This document shows positions 35,049 to 44,540 of a stretch of 57,385 nt of DNA, piece after piece. The translations under genes and the position numbers were made by a program. Each line of letters opens with the position of its first letter. Position 1 is the stretch's first letter. The DNA comes from Longimicrobiaceae bacterium (GTDB lineage: Bacteria; Gemmatimonadota; Gemmatimonadetes; Longimicrobiales; Longimicrobiaceae), in assembly GCA_030447645.1 (NCBI GenBank), contig JAUJOM010000002.1:80437-137821 (forward strand), written 5' to 3'. Below the pieces are notes generated by a model. It was not told the origin of the DNA and made no database searches. It saw only the letters and a list, made by a program, of their open reading frames with translations.

Positions 35049-36601
35049 TGCCCACGGCTCTTCTAAGCGTTTCCGACAAGCATGGGCTGGTGGCGTTCGC
35101 CCGCGGATTGCACGCGCGTGGTTGGACGCTGCTTTCCACCGGGGGCACCGCGCGCACCTTGCGGGACGCGGATCTGTCGGTGGTGGAGGTCAGCGACGTA
35201 ACCGGACAGCCGGAGATGATGCAGGGGCGGGTGAAGACGCTGCACCCCGCCATTCACGCCGGGCTGCTGGCTCGCCGTGGTCACACGGGCGACATGGCCG
35301 AGCTGCGGGGTGCCCGATATGAGCCCATCGATCTCGTCGCCGCGAATCTTTATCCCTTCCGCGAAACGGTGGCCCGTCCGGAGGTGACGCTCGCCGAGGC
35401 GGCGGACAACATCGACATCGGCGGCTCCGGAATGCTCCGCTCCGCCGCCAAGAATCATGGCGCCGTTTGGGTGGTGGTGGATGCCGAAGACTACGACCGC
35501 GTGCTCGCCGCCCTCGATGCGCCCCCGCCCGCCGACGAGCTGCGTCGTGAGCTTGCGGCGAAGGCGTTCGCTCACACCGCGGAATACGACCGTGCCATCG
35601 CGGAGTACCTTTCGAGGCAGGGCGAAGCAGATCACGGCGCATACCGGGCCGAGCTGGCCCTGGTGCTCGACAAGGTGCAGGAGCTTCGCTACGGCGAAAA
35701 CCCGGACCAGAGGGCGGCCTTGTACGCGGAGCGGGACGCTAGGAATCCCGGTCTCACGGCTATGCGCCAGCTGCATGGACGGGAATTGTCCTTCAACAAC
35801 CTCCTGGACGTGGACGCCGCCTTGCTCGCCGTATCCGCCTGGAACCCGGCGGAAGCAGCGGCGTGCGCGATCATCAAGCACACCACCCCGTGCGGCATCG
35901 GTGTGGCCGCGGATGCGGGCGAGGCGTACCGCAAGGCGCTCGCCGCCGACCCCAGCAGCGCGTTCGGCTCCGTCGTCGCCCTCAACACCGAAGTCACCGA
36001 GGTGGCAGCTACACTCCTTCGGCCCAACTTCGTGGAAGCGCTCGTGGCTCCGGGTTTCGCCGAGGGCGCGCTGGATTTGCTGCGCGAAAAAAAGAATCTT
36101 CGCCTGCTTGTCCTGCCGCTTGCGTCAGACACCGGAGACCTCGACTGGAAGCGGGTGCGTGGCGGATTTCTCGCCCAGGAGCGGCTCGCGATGCGCTTTC
36201 CGGAGGAGGAATGGCGGGTGGCAAGCCGCCGTGAGCCGACTCCGAACGAGTGGCGGGACCTGCGATTCGCGTGGCGAGCCGTGGCCATGGTCAAGTCCAA
36301 TGCCATCCTGCTCGCCCGCGATCGGATGGTGTTGGGCATCGGGGCGGGGCAGATGAGCCGCGTGGACGCTTCCCGGCTGGCGGTGCTGAAGGCTGCGGAT
36401 AATGCACACGACCTGGTGGGTGCCGCGCTCGCGTCCGATGCTTTCTTTCCTTTCCGCGACGGCGTGGATACTGCCGGGCGTGCGGGCATAGCTGCCATCA
36501 TTCAGCCCGGGGGGTCCGTGCGCGACTCCGAGGTGATCGCGGCGGCCGACGAGCACGGAATCGCCATGGTGTTTACCGGCCGCCGGCTTTTCCGGCATTG
36601 A
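35048..36601 (+). CDS. purH: bifunctional AICAR formyltransferase/IMP cyclohydrolase
   Basis: Last two steps to IMP. The 517-residue protein has the N-terminal cyclohydrolase domain ([64 protein letters not shown]) and the C-terminal transformylase domain ([27 protein letters not shown] with the catalytic Lys-His, [20 protein letters not shown]). Normal length, intact. A promoter for larC lies just after its stop. Confidence 0.95.
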   Translation: MPTALLSVSDKHGLVAFARGLHARGWTLLSTGGTARTLRDADLSVVEVSDVTGQPEMMQGRVKTLHPAIHAGLLARRGHTGDMAELRGARYEPIDLVAANLYPFRETVARPEVTLAEAADNIDIGGSGMLRSAAKNHGAVWVVVDAEDYDRVLAALDAPPPADELRRELAAKAFAHTAEYDRAIAEYLSRQGEADHGAYRAELALVLDKVQELRYGENPDQRAALYAERDARNPGLTAMRQLHGRELSFNNLLDVDAALLAVSAWNPAEAAACAIIKHTTPCGIGVAADAGEAYRKALAADPSSAFGSVVALNTEVTEVAATLLRPNFVEALVAPGFAEGALDLLREKKNLRLLVLPLASDTGDLDWKRVRGGFLAQERLAMRFPEEEWRVASRREPTPNEWRDLRFAWRAVAMVKSNAILLARDRMVLGIGAGQMSRVDASRLAVLKAADNAHDLVGAALASDAFFPFRDGVDTAGRAGIAAIIQPGGSVRDSEVIAAADEHGIAMVFTGRRLFRH

Positions 36602-36617
36602 GCGTGCGGCTATAAGA

Positions 36618-36646
36618 TTGACGCTGCCGGGTGCGCGGCCTATTTT
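36618..36646 (+). promoter_or_regulatory. larC promoter, predicted to make a nearly leaderless mRNA
   Basis: TTGACG, a 17-base spacer and TATTTT. Transcription would begin near 36653, only about three bases before the larC ATG at 36656, leaving no room for a ribosome-binding site. Confidence 0.55.
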
Positions 36647-36655
36647 GCGCCCGAT

Positions 36656-37858
36656 ATGCGTGGATTGATCTTCGACCCGTTCAGCGGGATCAGCGGCGAT
36701 ATGACCATCGCGGCCCTGCTGGACCTCGGGCTGCCGCTGGAGTGGCTGCGCACGTTTGTACGGGAGCTTCGGCTCGGTCCCATTGAAGTAGATGCGGAGC
36801 GTGCTGGCCGCCAGGGAATCGCCTGCACCCGGTTGCTGCTTAAACTGCCCCATGAGCATTCGCATCGGCACCTTGCGGATATAGTCGCCATCATCGAAGG
36901 CACAAAGGTTGAAGCAAGCGTGCGCGAGCGGGCGGTGCACGCGTTCACCCTGCTCGCCGAGGCCGAAGCCGAGGTTCATGGCACCACGCGGGAGCGGGTT
37001 CACTTTCACGAGGTAGGCGCGCTGGACGCCATTGTGGACGTGCTCGCTTCAGTGGCGGGAGCAAGGGAACTCGGGTTCACGGAGTTCTACACGCGTCCGG
37101 TGGCGCTGGGACGCGGCTGGAGCGAGATGGCGCACGGAAACTTTCCGGTTCCACCACCAGCCGTTTTGAAGCTGCTGCAGGGGGTAGCGGTGAGGGATCC
37201 AGATTTCGAAGGGGAGTGTACGACGCCTACGGGAGCTGCGTTGATCCAGGCGTTTACCGCTGGGCGGGAAGCACCTGCCACGTTCACGCCGCTGGCAACC
37301 GGCTTCGGGGCCGGAGCACGCGATCCCCGTGACCGACCCAATTGCCTGCGGCTGATCGCGATTGAGGCGTCCACGGGAGGCGAGCGGCTCCAGCTCCTGC
37401 AAAGCGACGTGGATGACCTGTCCACGGAGTACGTGCCCGCCCTGATCGACGCGGTAATTGGCGCGGGTGCTCTGGACTGCGCCGTGACGCCCCTGCTGAT
37501 GAAAAAAGGCCGGCCCGCCTTCCGGGTGGAAGCCCTGGTTGCGCCCGAGCGGTACACCGCGGTGGCTGCCGCCTTCTTTCACGCGAGCCCCACAATTGGG
37601 CTGCGGTCCTGGCCGGTGGAGCGGGAAGCGCTGCCGCGGCGCGAAGAGGTGGTCGAGTGGCGCGGCGAGCGACTTCGCATCAAGCGCTCTCGTCTTCCCG
37701 GAGGGGGCGAGCGCGCAAAGCCCGAGTTCGACGACGTGGTACATGCCGCGAACCGGCTCGGGATCCCTCCCTTCGCCGCCTTCCGCGCGATGGTTGCGGA
37801 CGGGGTGGCGGCTGAGGGGCAATACTCCCATCACACCTTTTCGGAGGACCAAGAATGA
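36656..37858 (+). CDS. larC: nickel pincer cofactor biosynthesis protein LarC
   Basis: CTP-dependent nickel insertase that completes the nickel-pincer nucleotide cofactor of lactate racemase and related enzymes. The 400-residue protein starts MRGLIFDPFSGISGDMTIAA, the family signature, then has HFHEVGALDAIVDV with likely metal-binding His residues, and the C-terminal ferredoxin-like domain LLQSDVDDLSTEYVPALID. It is encoded in one frame, whereas in Lactobacillus LarC is made by frameshifting between two frames. larA, larB and larE are not in the window. The stop overlaps the next ATG. Confidence 0.88.
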   Translation: MRGLIFDPFSGISGDMTIAALLDLGLPLEWLRTFVRELRLGPIEVDAERAGRQGIACTRLLLKLPHEHSHRHLADIVAIIEGTKVEASVRERAVHAFTLLAEAEAEVHGTTRERVHFHEVGALDAIVDVLASVAGARELGFTEFYTRPVALGRGWSEMAHGNFPVPPPAVLKLLQGVAVRDPDFEGECTTPTGAALIQAFTAGREAPATFTPLATGFGAGARDPRDRPNCLRLIAIEASTGGERLQLLQSDVDDLSTEYVPALIDAVIGAGALDCAVTPLLMKKGRPAFRVEALVAPERYTAVAAAFFHASPTIGLRSWPVEREALPRREEVVEWRGERLRIKRSRLPGGGERAKPEFDDVVHAANRLGIPPFAAFRAMVADGVAAEGQYSHHTFSEDQE

Positions 37859-39066
37859 AGATTTCACCTGTGTGGATCCTCGTGCTGCCGTTCGCGGCGG
37901 CATGCGCCGCCGCTGGTGCCGCGCCGGCGGGCGCACCGGCAAGAACCGCCGCGGTGGCGGTTCAATGCCCTGCGGGCGTCAACAATGCCGCGACGGCGTT
38001 CAGCCACGACGCCGAGCAAAACCTGCTGAAGGCCAGGCTGGCGGGGCAGAATGCCCGCCAGCCTTTGTACCAGCAGGCTTTGACGCAGGCGCAGGCCGGG
38101 ATCGCGGCGGATGCCAACAATCCACAGCACTATTACCTGGCAGGCCAGGCGCACGTCGTGCTCGGCAACTACATGGCGGCGGACTCGGCGTTCCGGCGCG
38201 CGGAAACGCTCTGTGCTGCGTACGGCGAGGAGACTCTCCCGCTTCGTCTTCAGGCGTACCAAACCCTGTACAACCAGGGGCTTGAAGCGTACCAGGCGAA
38301 CGATACCGCGAAGGCAGTTGCGGCGTGGCAGGGTTCCACGCGCATCTTTGATCGTGAGCCGGATCCGTACTTCAATCTCGCTATCTTGCACACCGCGCGG
38401 GGCCAGTATGACCAGGCAGTCGCCATGTACAACCAGACGCTCACCGCGCTCGAGCGGCCGGGCATCGACACTTCGGCTGCCGCCGTGGCCGCACGGGCTG
38501 ACCTCCGCCCAAAGATTGAGGCGGGATTGCTTAACGTGGGAGTGCAGTACTTCCAGGTTAAGAACTATCCGCGGGCTGCGGAGGTGTTCGAGCGCCTGAC
38601 GCGCCTGAACCCGAACAACCGCGATGCCTGGTACAACTACGCGCTCGCGCTCTACCAGCAGGAGCGCTGGCCTCAGCTCCTCCCGGTAGCACGGCGAGTG
38701 GTCCAGATGGACCCGTTGAACGAGAACGCCAACATCATCCTGTTCAACGCCCTCAAAAACGCAAATCAAAACAACGAGGCGCTGAAGGTGTTGCAGGCGA
38801 CCGAGGCATTGCCCATCAAGGTTACCGGCGTGCAGCTGGAGCCCGGTGAAGGGCGATCGGTCCTCCGTGGGCAGGTCGAGGGGAACCAGGCACGCGCCGG
38901 CTCGCCGGTACGCCTGGAGTTCACCTTCTACGGGTCGGCGGGTGTGCTGGGGGCACCACAGCAGGTGACCGTCAACGCTCCGGTCAAGGGTGCCACGACC
39001 ACCTTCGAGGTCGCCCTGCAAGACCCGGCACCCGCGGTGAGCTACAGCTACCGGGTCGTCCGATAG
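37855..39066 (+). CDS. TPR-repeat exported protein
   Basis: A 403-residue protein with a signal sequence, ISPVWILVLPFAAACAAAG, whose Cys fits a lipobox. Residues 55-300 contain at least five tetratricopeptide-type helical pairs, for example ADANNPQHYYLAGQAHVVLG, PDPYFNLAILHTARGQYDQ, YPRAAEVFERLTRLNPNN and DAWYNYALALYQQERW. The last 95 residues form a beta-rich domain of unknown type. It is probably a periplasmic or outer-membrane scaffold. The ATG overlaps the larC stop; a terminator follows. Confidence 0.7.
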   Translation: MKISPVWILVLPFAAACAAAGAAPAGAPARTAAVAVQCPAGVNNAATAFSHDAEQNLLKARLAGQNARQPLYQQALTQAQAGIAADANNPQHYYLAGQAHVVLGNYMAADSAFRRAETLCAAYGEETLPLRLQAYQTLYNQGLEAYQANDTAKAVAAWQGSTRIFDREPDPYFNLAILHTARGQYDQAVAMYNQTLTALERPGIDTSAAAVAARADLRPKIEAGLLNVGVQYFQVKNYPRAAEVFERLTRLNPNNRDAWYNYALALYQQERWPQLLPVARRVVQMDPLNENANIILFNALKNANQNNEALKVLQATEALPIKVTGVQLEPGEGRSVLRGQVEGNQARAGSPVRLEFTFYGSAGVLGAPQQVTVNAPVKGATTTFEVALQDPAPAVSYSYRVVR

Positions 39067-39085
39067 TTACTGAGACACGTCCAGG

Positions 39086-39114
39086 ACGGGTGGCCCCTCG
39101 CGGGTCGCCCGTTT
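39086..39114 (+). terminator. hairpin terminator after the TPR gene
   Basis: ACGGGTGGCCC and GGGTCGCCCGT pair over 11 positions with two G-T pairs and a five-base loop, followed by a short T run (GTTTC). Confidence 0.65.
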
Positions 39115-39135
39115 CTCCATACTGCGGGAGACGCG

Positions 39136-39450
39136 ATGATCGAGGGATGGACTGAGGTTTACGCGCCGGGCGACGAGGTCGAGGCCCGGCTCCTCCAGGA
39201 TGTACTCCGGGCGGAGGGCATCGACGCGCAGGTGTATTCCCAGCAGGATCATGTGTATCCCGTGCACGTGGGCGAGCTCGGGCGCATTCGGCTGCTGGTG
39301 CCCGACGCGAAAACCGAGCGGGCCCTGCAAACGGTGCGAGAATACCTGGAAACCGGCAGCACCATGGCCCCGACATGCCCGTCCTGTGGGGAAGCGTACG
39401 AACCCGGGGATGCGGTTTGCCGGGCGTGCGGAGCCTCCTTGACGCAGTAG
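39136..39450 (+). CDS. DUF2007 and zinc-ribbon protein
   Basis: A 104-residue protein. Residues 5-72 fit DUF2007 (PII-like fold; VYAPGDEVEARLLQDVLRAE, GIDAQVYSQQD, RLLVPDAKTERALQTV), a family of putative signal-transducing proteins. The C-terminus is a zinc ribbon with two CxxC knuckles, PTCPSCGEAY and CRACGASL. ATG with a GGGAG upstream. Four bases separate it from der. Function unknown; fused DUF2007-ribbon proteins are widespread. Confidence 0.75.
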   Translation: MIEGWTEVYAPGDEVEARLLQDVLRAEGIDAQVYSQQDHVYPVHVGELGRIRLLVPDAKTERALQTVREYLETGSTMAPTCPSCGEAYEPGDAVCRACGASLTQ

Positions 39451-39453
39451 CCC

Positions 39454-40776
39454 GTGAAGCTGCCGGTAGTGGCCGTCGTCGGCCGGCCGAATGTGGGGAA
39501 GTCCGCTTTTTTCAACCGGGTTCTGGGTCATCGCATCGCCATCGTGGAAGACCGCCCGGGCGTCACCCGTGACCGCAACTTCGCGCGTACTGAGTGGAAT
39601 GGCCGGCAGTTCTACATCGTGGATACCGGCGGCATGGTCGAGGGCTCCGACGAGGAGATGGACCGGCTGATCCGCAAGCAGGTTGTCGCCGCCATCGACG
39701 AGGCGGACGTGGTGGTGCAGATGGTGGATGGCAAGGCTGGACCCCACCCGCTGGACTACCAGATCGCGGATCACCTGCGCCGCACGGAGCGGCCGACGGT
39801 GCTGGTGGTGAACAAGATCGACAACCTCGGTGCGCCCAACGCACTCGGGCACCACGACTTTTGGGACCTCGGTCTGGGTGAGCCGCGCCCGGTCGGCTCG
39901 CTGAATGGCAAAGGCTCCGGTGATGTTCTCGATGTCATCGTCGAGCAGCTCCCCGAAGCCGGGGACGAGGAGGAGACCGCCGCCATCCGCGTCGCGGTGA
40001 TCGGCAAGCCGAATGTAGGCAAGTCCAGCCTGGTCAACCGCTTGCTTGGCGAAGATCGGCTGGTGGTCTCGGACGTTGCGGGAACCACGCGGGACTCCAT
40101 CGACAGCCCCATGCAGTTCCACGGGCGCAGCCTGGTCTTCGTGGATACGGCCGGGCTGCGCCGTCAGGCCCGGGTCGATGAGAACGTCGAGTTTTACAGC
40201 ACCCTGCGGACCGAGCGTGCCATCGAACGCGCGGATGTGTGCCTGCTCCTTATCGACGCCACCGAGGACATCGCGGTGCAGGATCTGCGCATTGCGCAAA
40301 AGGCCTGGGACGCCGGGTGCGGCCTGGTTCTGGTGGCGAACAAGTGGGACCTGCTCCCCAAGGAAACGATGACGGCTCCACGCTACGAAAAAGCGATTCG
40401 CGAGCGTGCGCCCTTTCTCCAGTGGGTGCCCATCGTCTTCACCAGCAGCCTGACGGGCCAGCGTGTGCACAGTACCCTCGCGATGATCCTGGAGGTGGAG
40501 GAGCAGCGGCAGCGCCGCATTGCCACGCACGAGGTGAACGAGGTGATGGGTGCGCTCACCAGCCGGGCTCGCCCGCCCGCGGTGCAGGGAAGGCCCATCA
40601 AGTTCCTGTACGGCACGCAGGTAGCGGTCAGCCCTCCCACGTTCGTGCTCTTCGTCAACATGCCCGACGCCGTGCCGGAAAGCTACCGCCGATACCTTCA
40701 CAACGGGTTCCGGCAGGCATGGGCGTTCATGGGCGTGCCGCTCCGCACCAACCTGCGGCAGCGGGGAGAGGATTGA
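39454..40776 (+). CDS. der: ribosome biogenesis GTPase Der
   Basis: Double GTPase needed for assembly of the 50S subunit. The 440-residue protein has two complete G domains: VVGRPNVGKSAFFNRVLG, DTGGM and VNKID in the first, and VIGKPNVGKSSLVNRLLG, VDTAGLRRQ and ANKWDLLPK in the second, plus the C-terminal KH-like domain ending GVPLRTNLRQRG. GTG start. The stop overlaps the plsY TTG. Confidence 0.95.
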   Translation: MKLPVVAVVGRPNVGKSAFFNRVLGHRIAIVEDRPGVTRDRNFARTEWNGRQFYIVDTGGMVEGSDEEMDRLIRKQVVAAIDEADVVVQMVDGKAGPHPLDYQIADHLRRTERPTVLVVNKIDNLGAPNALGHHDFWDLGLGEPRPVGSLNGKGSGDVLDVIVEQLPEAGDEEETAAIRVAVIGKPNVGKSSLVNRLLGEDRLVVSDVAGTTRDSIDSPMQFHGRSLVFVDTAGLRRQARVDENVEFYSTLRTERAIERADVCLLLIDATEDIAVQDLRIAQKAWDAGCGLVLVANKWDLLPKETMTAPRYEKAIRERAPFLQWVPIVFTSSLTGQRVHSTLAMILEVEEQRQRRIATHEVNEVMGALTSRARPPAVQGRPIKFLYGTQVAVSPPTFVLFVNMPDAVPESYRRYLHNGFRQAWAFMGVPLRTNLRQRGED

Positions 40777-41369
40777 CTCCCTGGCTGGGCCTGCTCGCCG
40801 CCTACCTGCTCGGCTCCGTTCCGAGCAGCTACGCTGCGGGGCGGCTCACCCGCCGGATTGACCTCAGAGAGCATGGTAGCGGCAACCTCGGCGCCACCAA
40901 CACCTTTCGAGTGCTTGGTGCCGCGGTGGCGGTCCCTGTGCTGCTCCTGGACGTCGCCAAGGGGTGGATTCCCGCCTGGCTCTTTCCGCGGTGGGACAGC
41001 TCGCCGGCGTGGTCCTGGGCGCTGGGGTACGGTGCCGCGGCGATCGTCGGGCATGTTTTCAGCGCTTTTCTGCGCTTTCGCGGCGGTAAGGGCGTGGCAA
41101 CGGCAGCCGGAGTGTTCCTGGCGTTGGCGCCCGTGGCCGTGGTGGTATCCTTCGGCGTGTGGGCACTCACCGTCTGGCGGAGCCGGATGGTGTCGCTCGG
41201 CTCGATTTTGGCCGCTCTTACGCTGATCTTGGTGCTGGCACTTTCAGAGCGCCGTCCCGAAGTGCTGGTGCTCGGCGTCAGTGTCGCGGCCTTTGTGGTG
41301 TGGGGGCACCGGGCGAACATCGGCAGAATCCGCCGCGGTGAGGAGCCGCGCTTCGGGCGCGCCGCGTGA
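40773..41369 (+). CDS. plsY: glycerol-3-phosphate acyltransferase PlsY
   Basis: Inner-membrane acyltransferase using acyl-phosphate to acylate sn-glycerol-3-phosphate, the first step of phospholipid synthesis. The 198-residue, five-helix protein has the three family motifs: YLLGSVPSSYAAGRL, HGSGNLGATNTFRVLG and LRFRGGKGVATAAGVFLAL. The TTG start at 40773 overlaps the der stop and is the only candidate that includes the first helix. The stop overlaps gpsA, whose product is its substrate. Confidence 0.93.
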   Translation: MTPWLGLLAAYLLGSVPSSYAAGRLTRRIDLREHGSGNLGATNTFRVLGAAVAVPVLLLDVAKGWIPAWLFPRWDSSPAWSWALGYGAAAIVGHVFSAFLRFRGGKGVATAAGVFLALAPVAVVVSFGVWALTVWRSRMVSLGSILAALTLILVLALSERRPEVLVLGVSVAAFVVWGHRANIGRIRRGEEPRFGRAA

Positions 41370-42376
41370 GCGAGCGCGTCGCCGTGCTGGGCGCGGGTAG
41401 CTGGGGCACCGCTCTGGCCAATCTGCTCGCCGGCAAGGGCGTGGACACGGTGCTGTGGTCGCACCAGGCCGCCGTTGCGGATGAAATAAACCGGGCTGCG
41501 CGAAACCCGCGCTACCTTTCCGAGGTCCGGCTCGACCCGCGCCTGCGAGCCACCGGGGAGATGGAGGAAGCGGTTGCTGGAGCCACGGTGGCGGTGTCGG
41601 TGTCTCCCTCTCACGTGGTGCGGGCTGTGATGCGGCAGGCCGCCGGGCATCTGCACTCGGACGCGCTGGTGGTGAGTGCGTCCAAGGGAATCGAAACCGA
41701 CACGCTTCAAACCATGGACGGGGTGCTGGCCGACGTGCTGCCCGCGGAAGTTGCCGCCGGTGCCGCGTACCTGTCCGGCCCCAGCTTCGCGCTGGAAGTC
41801 GGGCTGCGGTACCCGACCGCGGTCACCATGGCCTCGCACTCGGACGTCTCCGCCCGACGGGCGCAGGCGCTCTTCCAGACCGACTACTTCCGCGTCTACA
41901 CACACCCGGACGTCCAAGGCGTGGAGATCGCGGGATCGCTCAAGAACGTGATCGCAATCGCGTCGGGGGTGGTAGACGGGCTGGGCTACGGCAACAATAC
42001 ACGGGCAGCGCTGATCACGCGCGGTTTGGCCGAGATGACCCGTCTCGGAGTCGCACTTGGCGCGGACCCGCTCACTTTCTCGGGCCTTGCCGGGATGGGC
42101 GACCTGATTCTGACCTGCACCGGAACGTTGAGCCGGAACCACTTTGTCGGTGTCGAGCTCGGTCGTGGCCGGACGCTGGACGAGATCCTCGCCGGAATGA
42201 CCATGGTGGCGGAAGGAGTGCGTACCACGCGCTCGGCCCGCGATCTGGCTGCCCGCGCGGGAGTTTCCATGCCCATCGTGGAGGAGGTCTATGGGGTACT
42301 GTTCGAGGGGCGTGCTCCTGCCGAGGCACTCGAGCGGCTGATGCTTCGGGAACCCAAGGCAGAGCGCTGGGCGTGA
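41366..42376 (+). CDS. gpsA: glycerol-3-phosphate dehydrogenase [NAD(P)+]
   Basis: Makes sn-glycerol-3-phosphate from dihydroxyacetone phosphate for lipid synthesis. The 336-residue protein has AVLGAGSWGTALANLLA, SASKGIETDTLQTM with the catalytic Lys, and GSLKNVIAIASGVVDGLGYG followed by NNTRAALITRGLAEM with the second Lys and the substrate Arg. GTG start overlapping plsY by four bases. It opposes GlpD, encoded at 3.4-5.1 kb. Confidence 0.95.
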   Translation: MSERVAVLGAGSWGTALANLLAGKGVDTVLWSHQAAVADEINRAARNPRYLSEVRLDPRLRATGEMEEAVAGATVAVSVSPSHVVRAVMRQAAGHLHSDALVVSASKGIETDTLQTMDGVLADVLPAEVAAGAAYLSGPSFALEVGLRYPTAVTMASHSDVSARRAQALFQTDYFRVYTHPDVQGVEIAGSLKNVIAIASGVVDGLGYGNNTRAALITRGLAEMTRLGVALGADPLTFSGLAGMGDLILTCTGTLSRNHFVGVELGRGRTLDEILAGMTMVAEGVRTTRSARDLAARAGVSMPIVEEVYGVLFEGRAPAEALERLMLREPKAERWA

Positions 42377-42723
42377 AGCGGACTTCGCAGCGCGAGTTTT
42401 ACTCCATCGGCGAGGTGTGCGAGATGCTGGCCATCAAGCCACACGTGCTACGCTACTGGGAAACACAGTTTCAAGCCCTCAGCCCGGCCAAGAACCGCGC
42501 TGGCAACCGGGTATACCAGGCGCGCGATCTCCAGCGCATCGCATTAATTCACCGCTTGCTGCACGAGGAAAAGTACACCATCGAGGGTGCCCGGAAGCGG
42601 ATCGAGCAAGAAGACGCGGGAGGTATTCAGGCCGAGCAGCGCGCCCTAGAGCGGGCGGTGATCCACAACCTGCGCAACGAGCTGGAAGGTTTGCTCGGGC
42701 TCCTCGAAGAGGTGCCGTGCTGA
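42373..42723 (+). CDS. MerR-family transcriptional regulator
   Basis: A 116-residue DNA-binding protein. The winged-helix domain reads YSIGEVCEMLAIKPHVLRYW then RNRVYQARDLQRIALIHRLL-like sequence, typical of the MerR group that includes chaperone and cell-cycle regulators. A helical dimerisation arm follows. There is no effector domain and no Cys metal site. GTG start in a four-base overlap with gpsA; its end overlaps surE. Target unknown. Confidence 0.85.
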   Translation: MKRTSQREFYSIGEVCEMLAIKPHVLRYWETQFQALSPAKNRAGNRVYQARDLQRIALIHRLLHEEKYTIEGARKRIEQEDAGGIQAEQRALERAVIHNLRNELEGLLGLLEEVPC

Positions 42724-43466
42724 TTCTTTGCTCCAATGACGATGGCTACCTGGCGTCGGGCCTGCACACGCTGGTCGCTGCCGCGCGTAGCTTCGCGGAG
42801 GTATGTGTCGTGGCTCCGGACCGGGAGCAGAGCGCAACCAGCCACGCCTTGACCATGCACGCGCCGCTACGCGCCCACCGGATAGACGGCGATACCTTCG
42901 CGGTAACGGGTACGCCTACGGACTGCATCGCCCTTGCGCTCGGGGCGCTGCTGGATCGCCGGCCTGACTTCGTTCTTTCGGGTGTGAATCACGGACCCAA
43001 CATGGGCGAGGACGTGCTTTATTCGGGCACCGTGGCCGCCGCCATGGAAGCGACCATCCTTGGTGTCCCGGCGGTGGCGGTGTCGTACGCGGGCGAGGAC
43101 CCTGTCGGCATCGGCGAGTATGGCCCGCTGCTCGCGAATCTGCTTCCCCAGCTCGTGGAGAAGCGGGATTTTCCTCGTGAAACGCTGCTCAACGTAAACC
43201 TTCCACCGATTTCGCCCACGGAGGTGAAGGGCGTATGCATTACGCGGCTGGCGCGAAGGGTATACGTGGACTCCCTCACTCGCGCCGTGGATCCCAAGGG
43301 ACGGCCGTATTTCTGGATTGGCGGCGGGGGAGTGGAATGGACGGCGCCGGAGGGAACGGATTTTCACGCGGTGGAGCGCGGATACATCAGCGTGACACCG
43401 CTGCACCTGGACCTCACCAACCATGCACTGCTCGCCGATGTCGAGCAGTGGAACCTGCATCTGTGA
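42717..43466 (+). CDS. surE: 5'/3'-nucleotidase SurE
   Basis: Metal-dependent nucleotidase linked to stationary-phase survival. The 249-residue protein opens ILCSNDDGYLASGLHTL with the Asp-Asp metal site, then VAPDREQSATSHALT and VLSGVNHGPNMGEDVLYSGT, all classic. GTG at 42717 lies inside the end of the merR-type gene. It is followed by pcm in a four-base overlap, the same pairing as in Proteobacteria. Confidence 0.94.
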   Translation: MLILCSNDDGYLASGLHTLVAAARSFAEVCVVAPDREQSATSHALTMHAPLRAHRIDGDTFAVTGTPTDCIALALGALLDRRPDFVLSGVNHGPNMGEDVLYSGTVAAAMEATILGVPAVAVSYAGEDPVGIGEYGPLLANLLPQLVEKRDFPRETLLNVNLPPISPTEVKGVCITRLARRVYVDSLTRAVDPKGRPYFWIGGGGVEWTAPEGTDFHAVERGYISVTPLHLDLTNHALLADVEQWNLHL

Positions 43467-44116
43467 CTGAGCGTTACGTGGCGGCCCGCCGGGCCCTGAT
43501 CGAACGGTTGCAAGACCGTGGCATTCGCGATCTGAATCTGCTTCGCATTTTCGACCTGGTGCCGCGCCACGAGTTCCTGCCCGAGGCGGTGCGGCACCGG
43601 GCGTACGAGGACGCCGCGGTGCCCATCGGCTTCGGCCAGACGGCGTCACAGCCCTCGCTGCAGGCCCTTTACATGCAGCTGCTCGAGCTGGAGCCGCACG
43701 AAAGAGTGCTGGAGATCGGCACCGGCTCCGGCTTCCAGACCGCGATACTCGCCCATCTGGCAGACCGGGTGTATTCGGTCGAACGCGTCCGAGAGCTTTC
43801 CGTGCGGGCCCGCGCCAGTCTGGACCGCCTCCGGTTCTCCAACGTGGCGCTGCTGGTGGGTGATGGGACGATCGGGTGGAGCCGCTTCGCTCCGTACGAC
43901 GCGATTCTGGTCTCCGCTGCCGCGCCCGATATCCCGCAGCCGTTGATCTCGCAGCTCACGGCGGGCGGACGGATGCTCGTCCCCGTCGGCACCCGGGAGA
44001 GTCAGCGCCTCATGCTGGTGCGGCGCACGCCGGGCGGTATCGAGCAGGAGGAAGTGATCGATTGCACCTTTGTCCCCCTGCTCGGACGGTTTGGCTGGGC
44101 GGAGGAGGTCGGCTGA
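43463..44116 (+). CDS. pcm: protein-L-isoaspartate O-methyltransferase
   Basis: Repairs isoaspartyl residues using S-adenosylmethionine. The 217-residue protein has RHEFLPEAVRHRAYEDAAVP, IGFGQTASQPSLQALYMQLL, the SAM-binding VLEIGTGSGFQTAILAHLA and YDAILVSAAAPDIP. GTG overlaps the surE stop. Confidence 0.94.
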   Translation: MTERYVAARRALIERLQDRGIRDLNLLRIFDLVPRHEFLPEAVRHRAYEDAAVPIGFGQTASQPSLQALYMQLLELEPHERVLEIGTGSGFQTAILAHLADRVYSVERVRELSVRARASLDRLRFSNVALLVGDGTIGWSRFAPYDAILVSAAAPDIPQPLISQLTAGGRMLVPVGTRESQRLMLVRRTPGGIEQEEVIDCTFVPLLGRFGWAEEVG

Positions 44117-44147
44117 TGTCCTTGTCTACTGGACCAGTGGGGATGAT

Positions 44148-44525
44148 ATGATCGTCGACCTGCCGGTGGGGATTGGCCCGGCGGTTGCGCGAGGCGCGCG
44201 CCGGGAGCGGGGGCGTGCCGGTGACGGCGCTCTTCTCGGTCCGTTTGTCGGGGGGCGATCTCCAGAGCCTGCTTTCGCGGGAGACGAGACGGCTGGACCG
44301 CATCAGTCCCCAATGCCGCGGGCGCTCGCCGATAGTATGGGCGAGGTCGCGGACCGGCTGGAGCGCATCGCCGGGGCACTGCGGAACACCGCCCCGGCGG
44401 GCACCCTTGCGCGTGTAGCCGAGGGTCGGGACGCGCTGGAGCTTTTGATCACGGCCTTTGCGCTCGGCTATCATGACGGGTGCACGAGGGCACCGGCGGT
44501 TGACCCTCCGCCGGATTCCTCATAA
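44148..44525 (+). CDS. hypothetical protein
   Basis: A 125-residue frame between pcm and the tRNA gene. The first 65 residues are Gly/Arg/Ala-rich and may be partly out of frame; the second half (ADSMGEVADRLERIAGALRN and ALELLITAFALGYHDGC) reads like a genuine pair of helices. No family recognised. ATG at 44148 lacks a clear ribosome-binding site. Confidence 0.4.
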   Translation: MIVDLPVGIGPAVARGARRERGRAGDGALLGPFVGGRSPEPAFAGDETAGPHQSPMPRALADSMGEVADRLERIAGALRNTAPAGTLARVAEGRDALELLITAFALGYHDGCTRAPAVDPPPDSS

Positions 44526-44540
44526 CTTCTCCTGCTTGTC

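Noticed and set aside
44173..44418. 81-codon alternative frame between pcm and the tRNA
   Set aside because: It ends in Arg/Pro-rich sequence, and the other frame has the more protein-like C-terminal helices.
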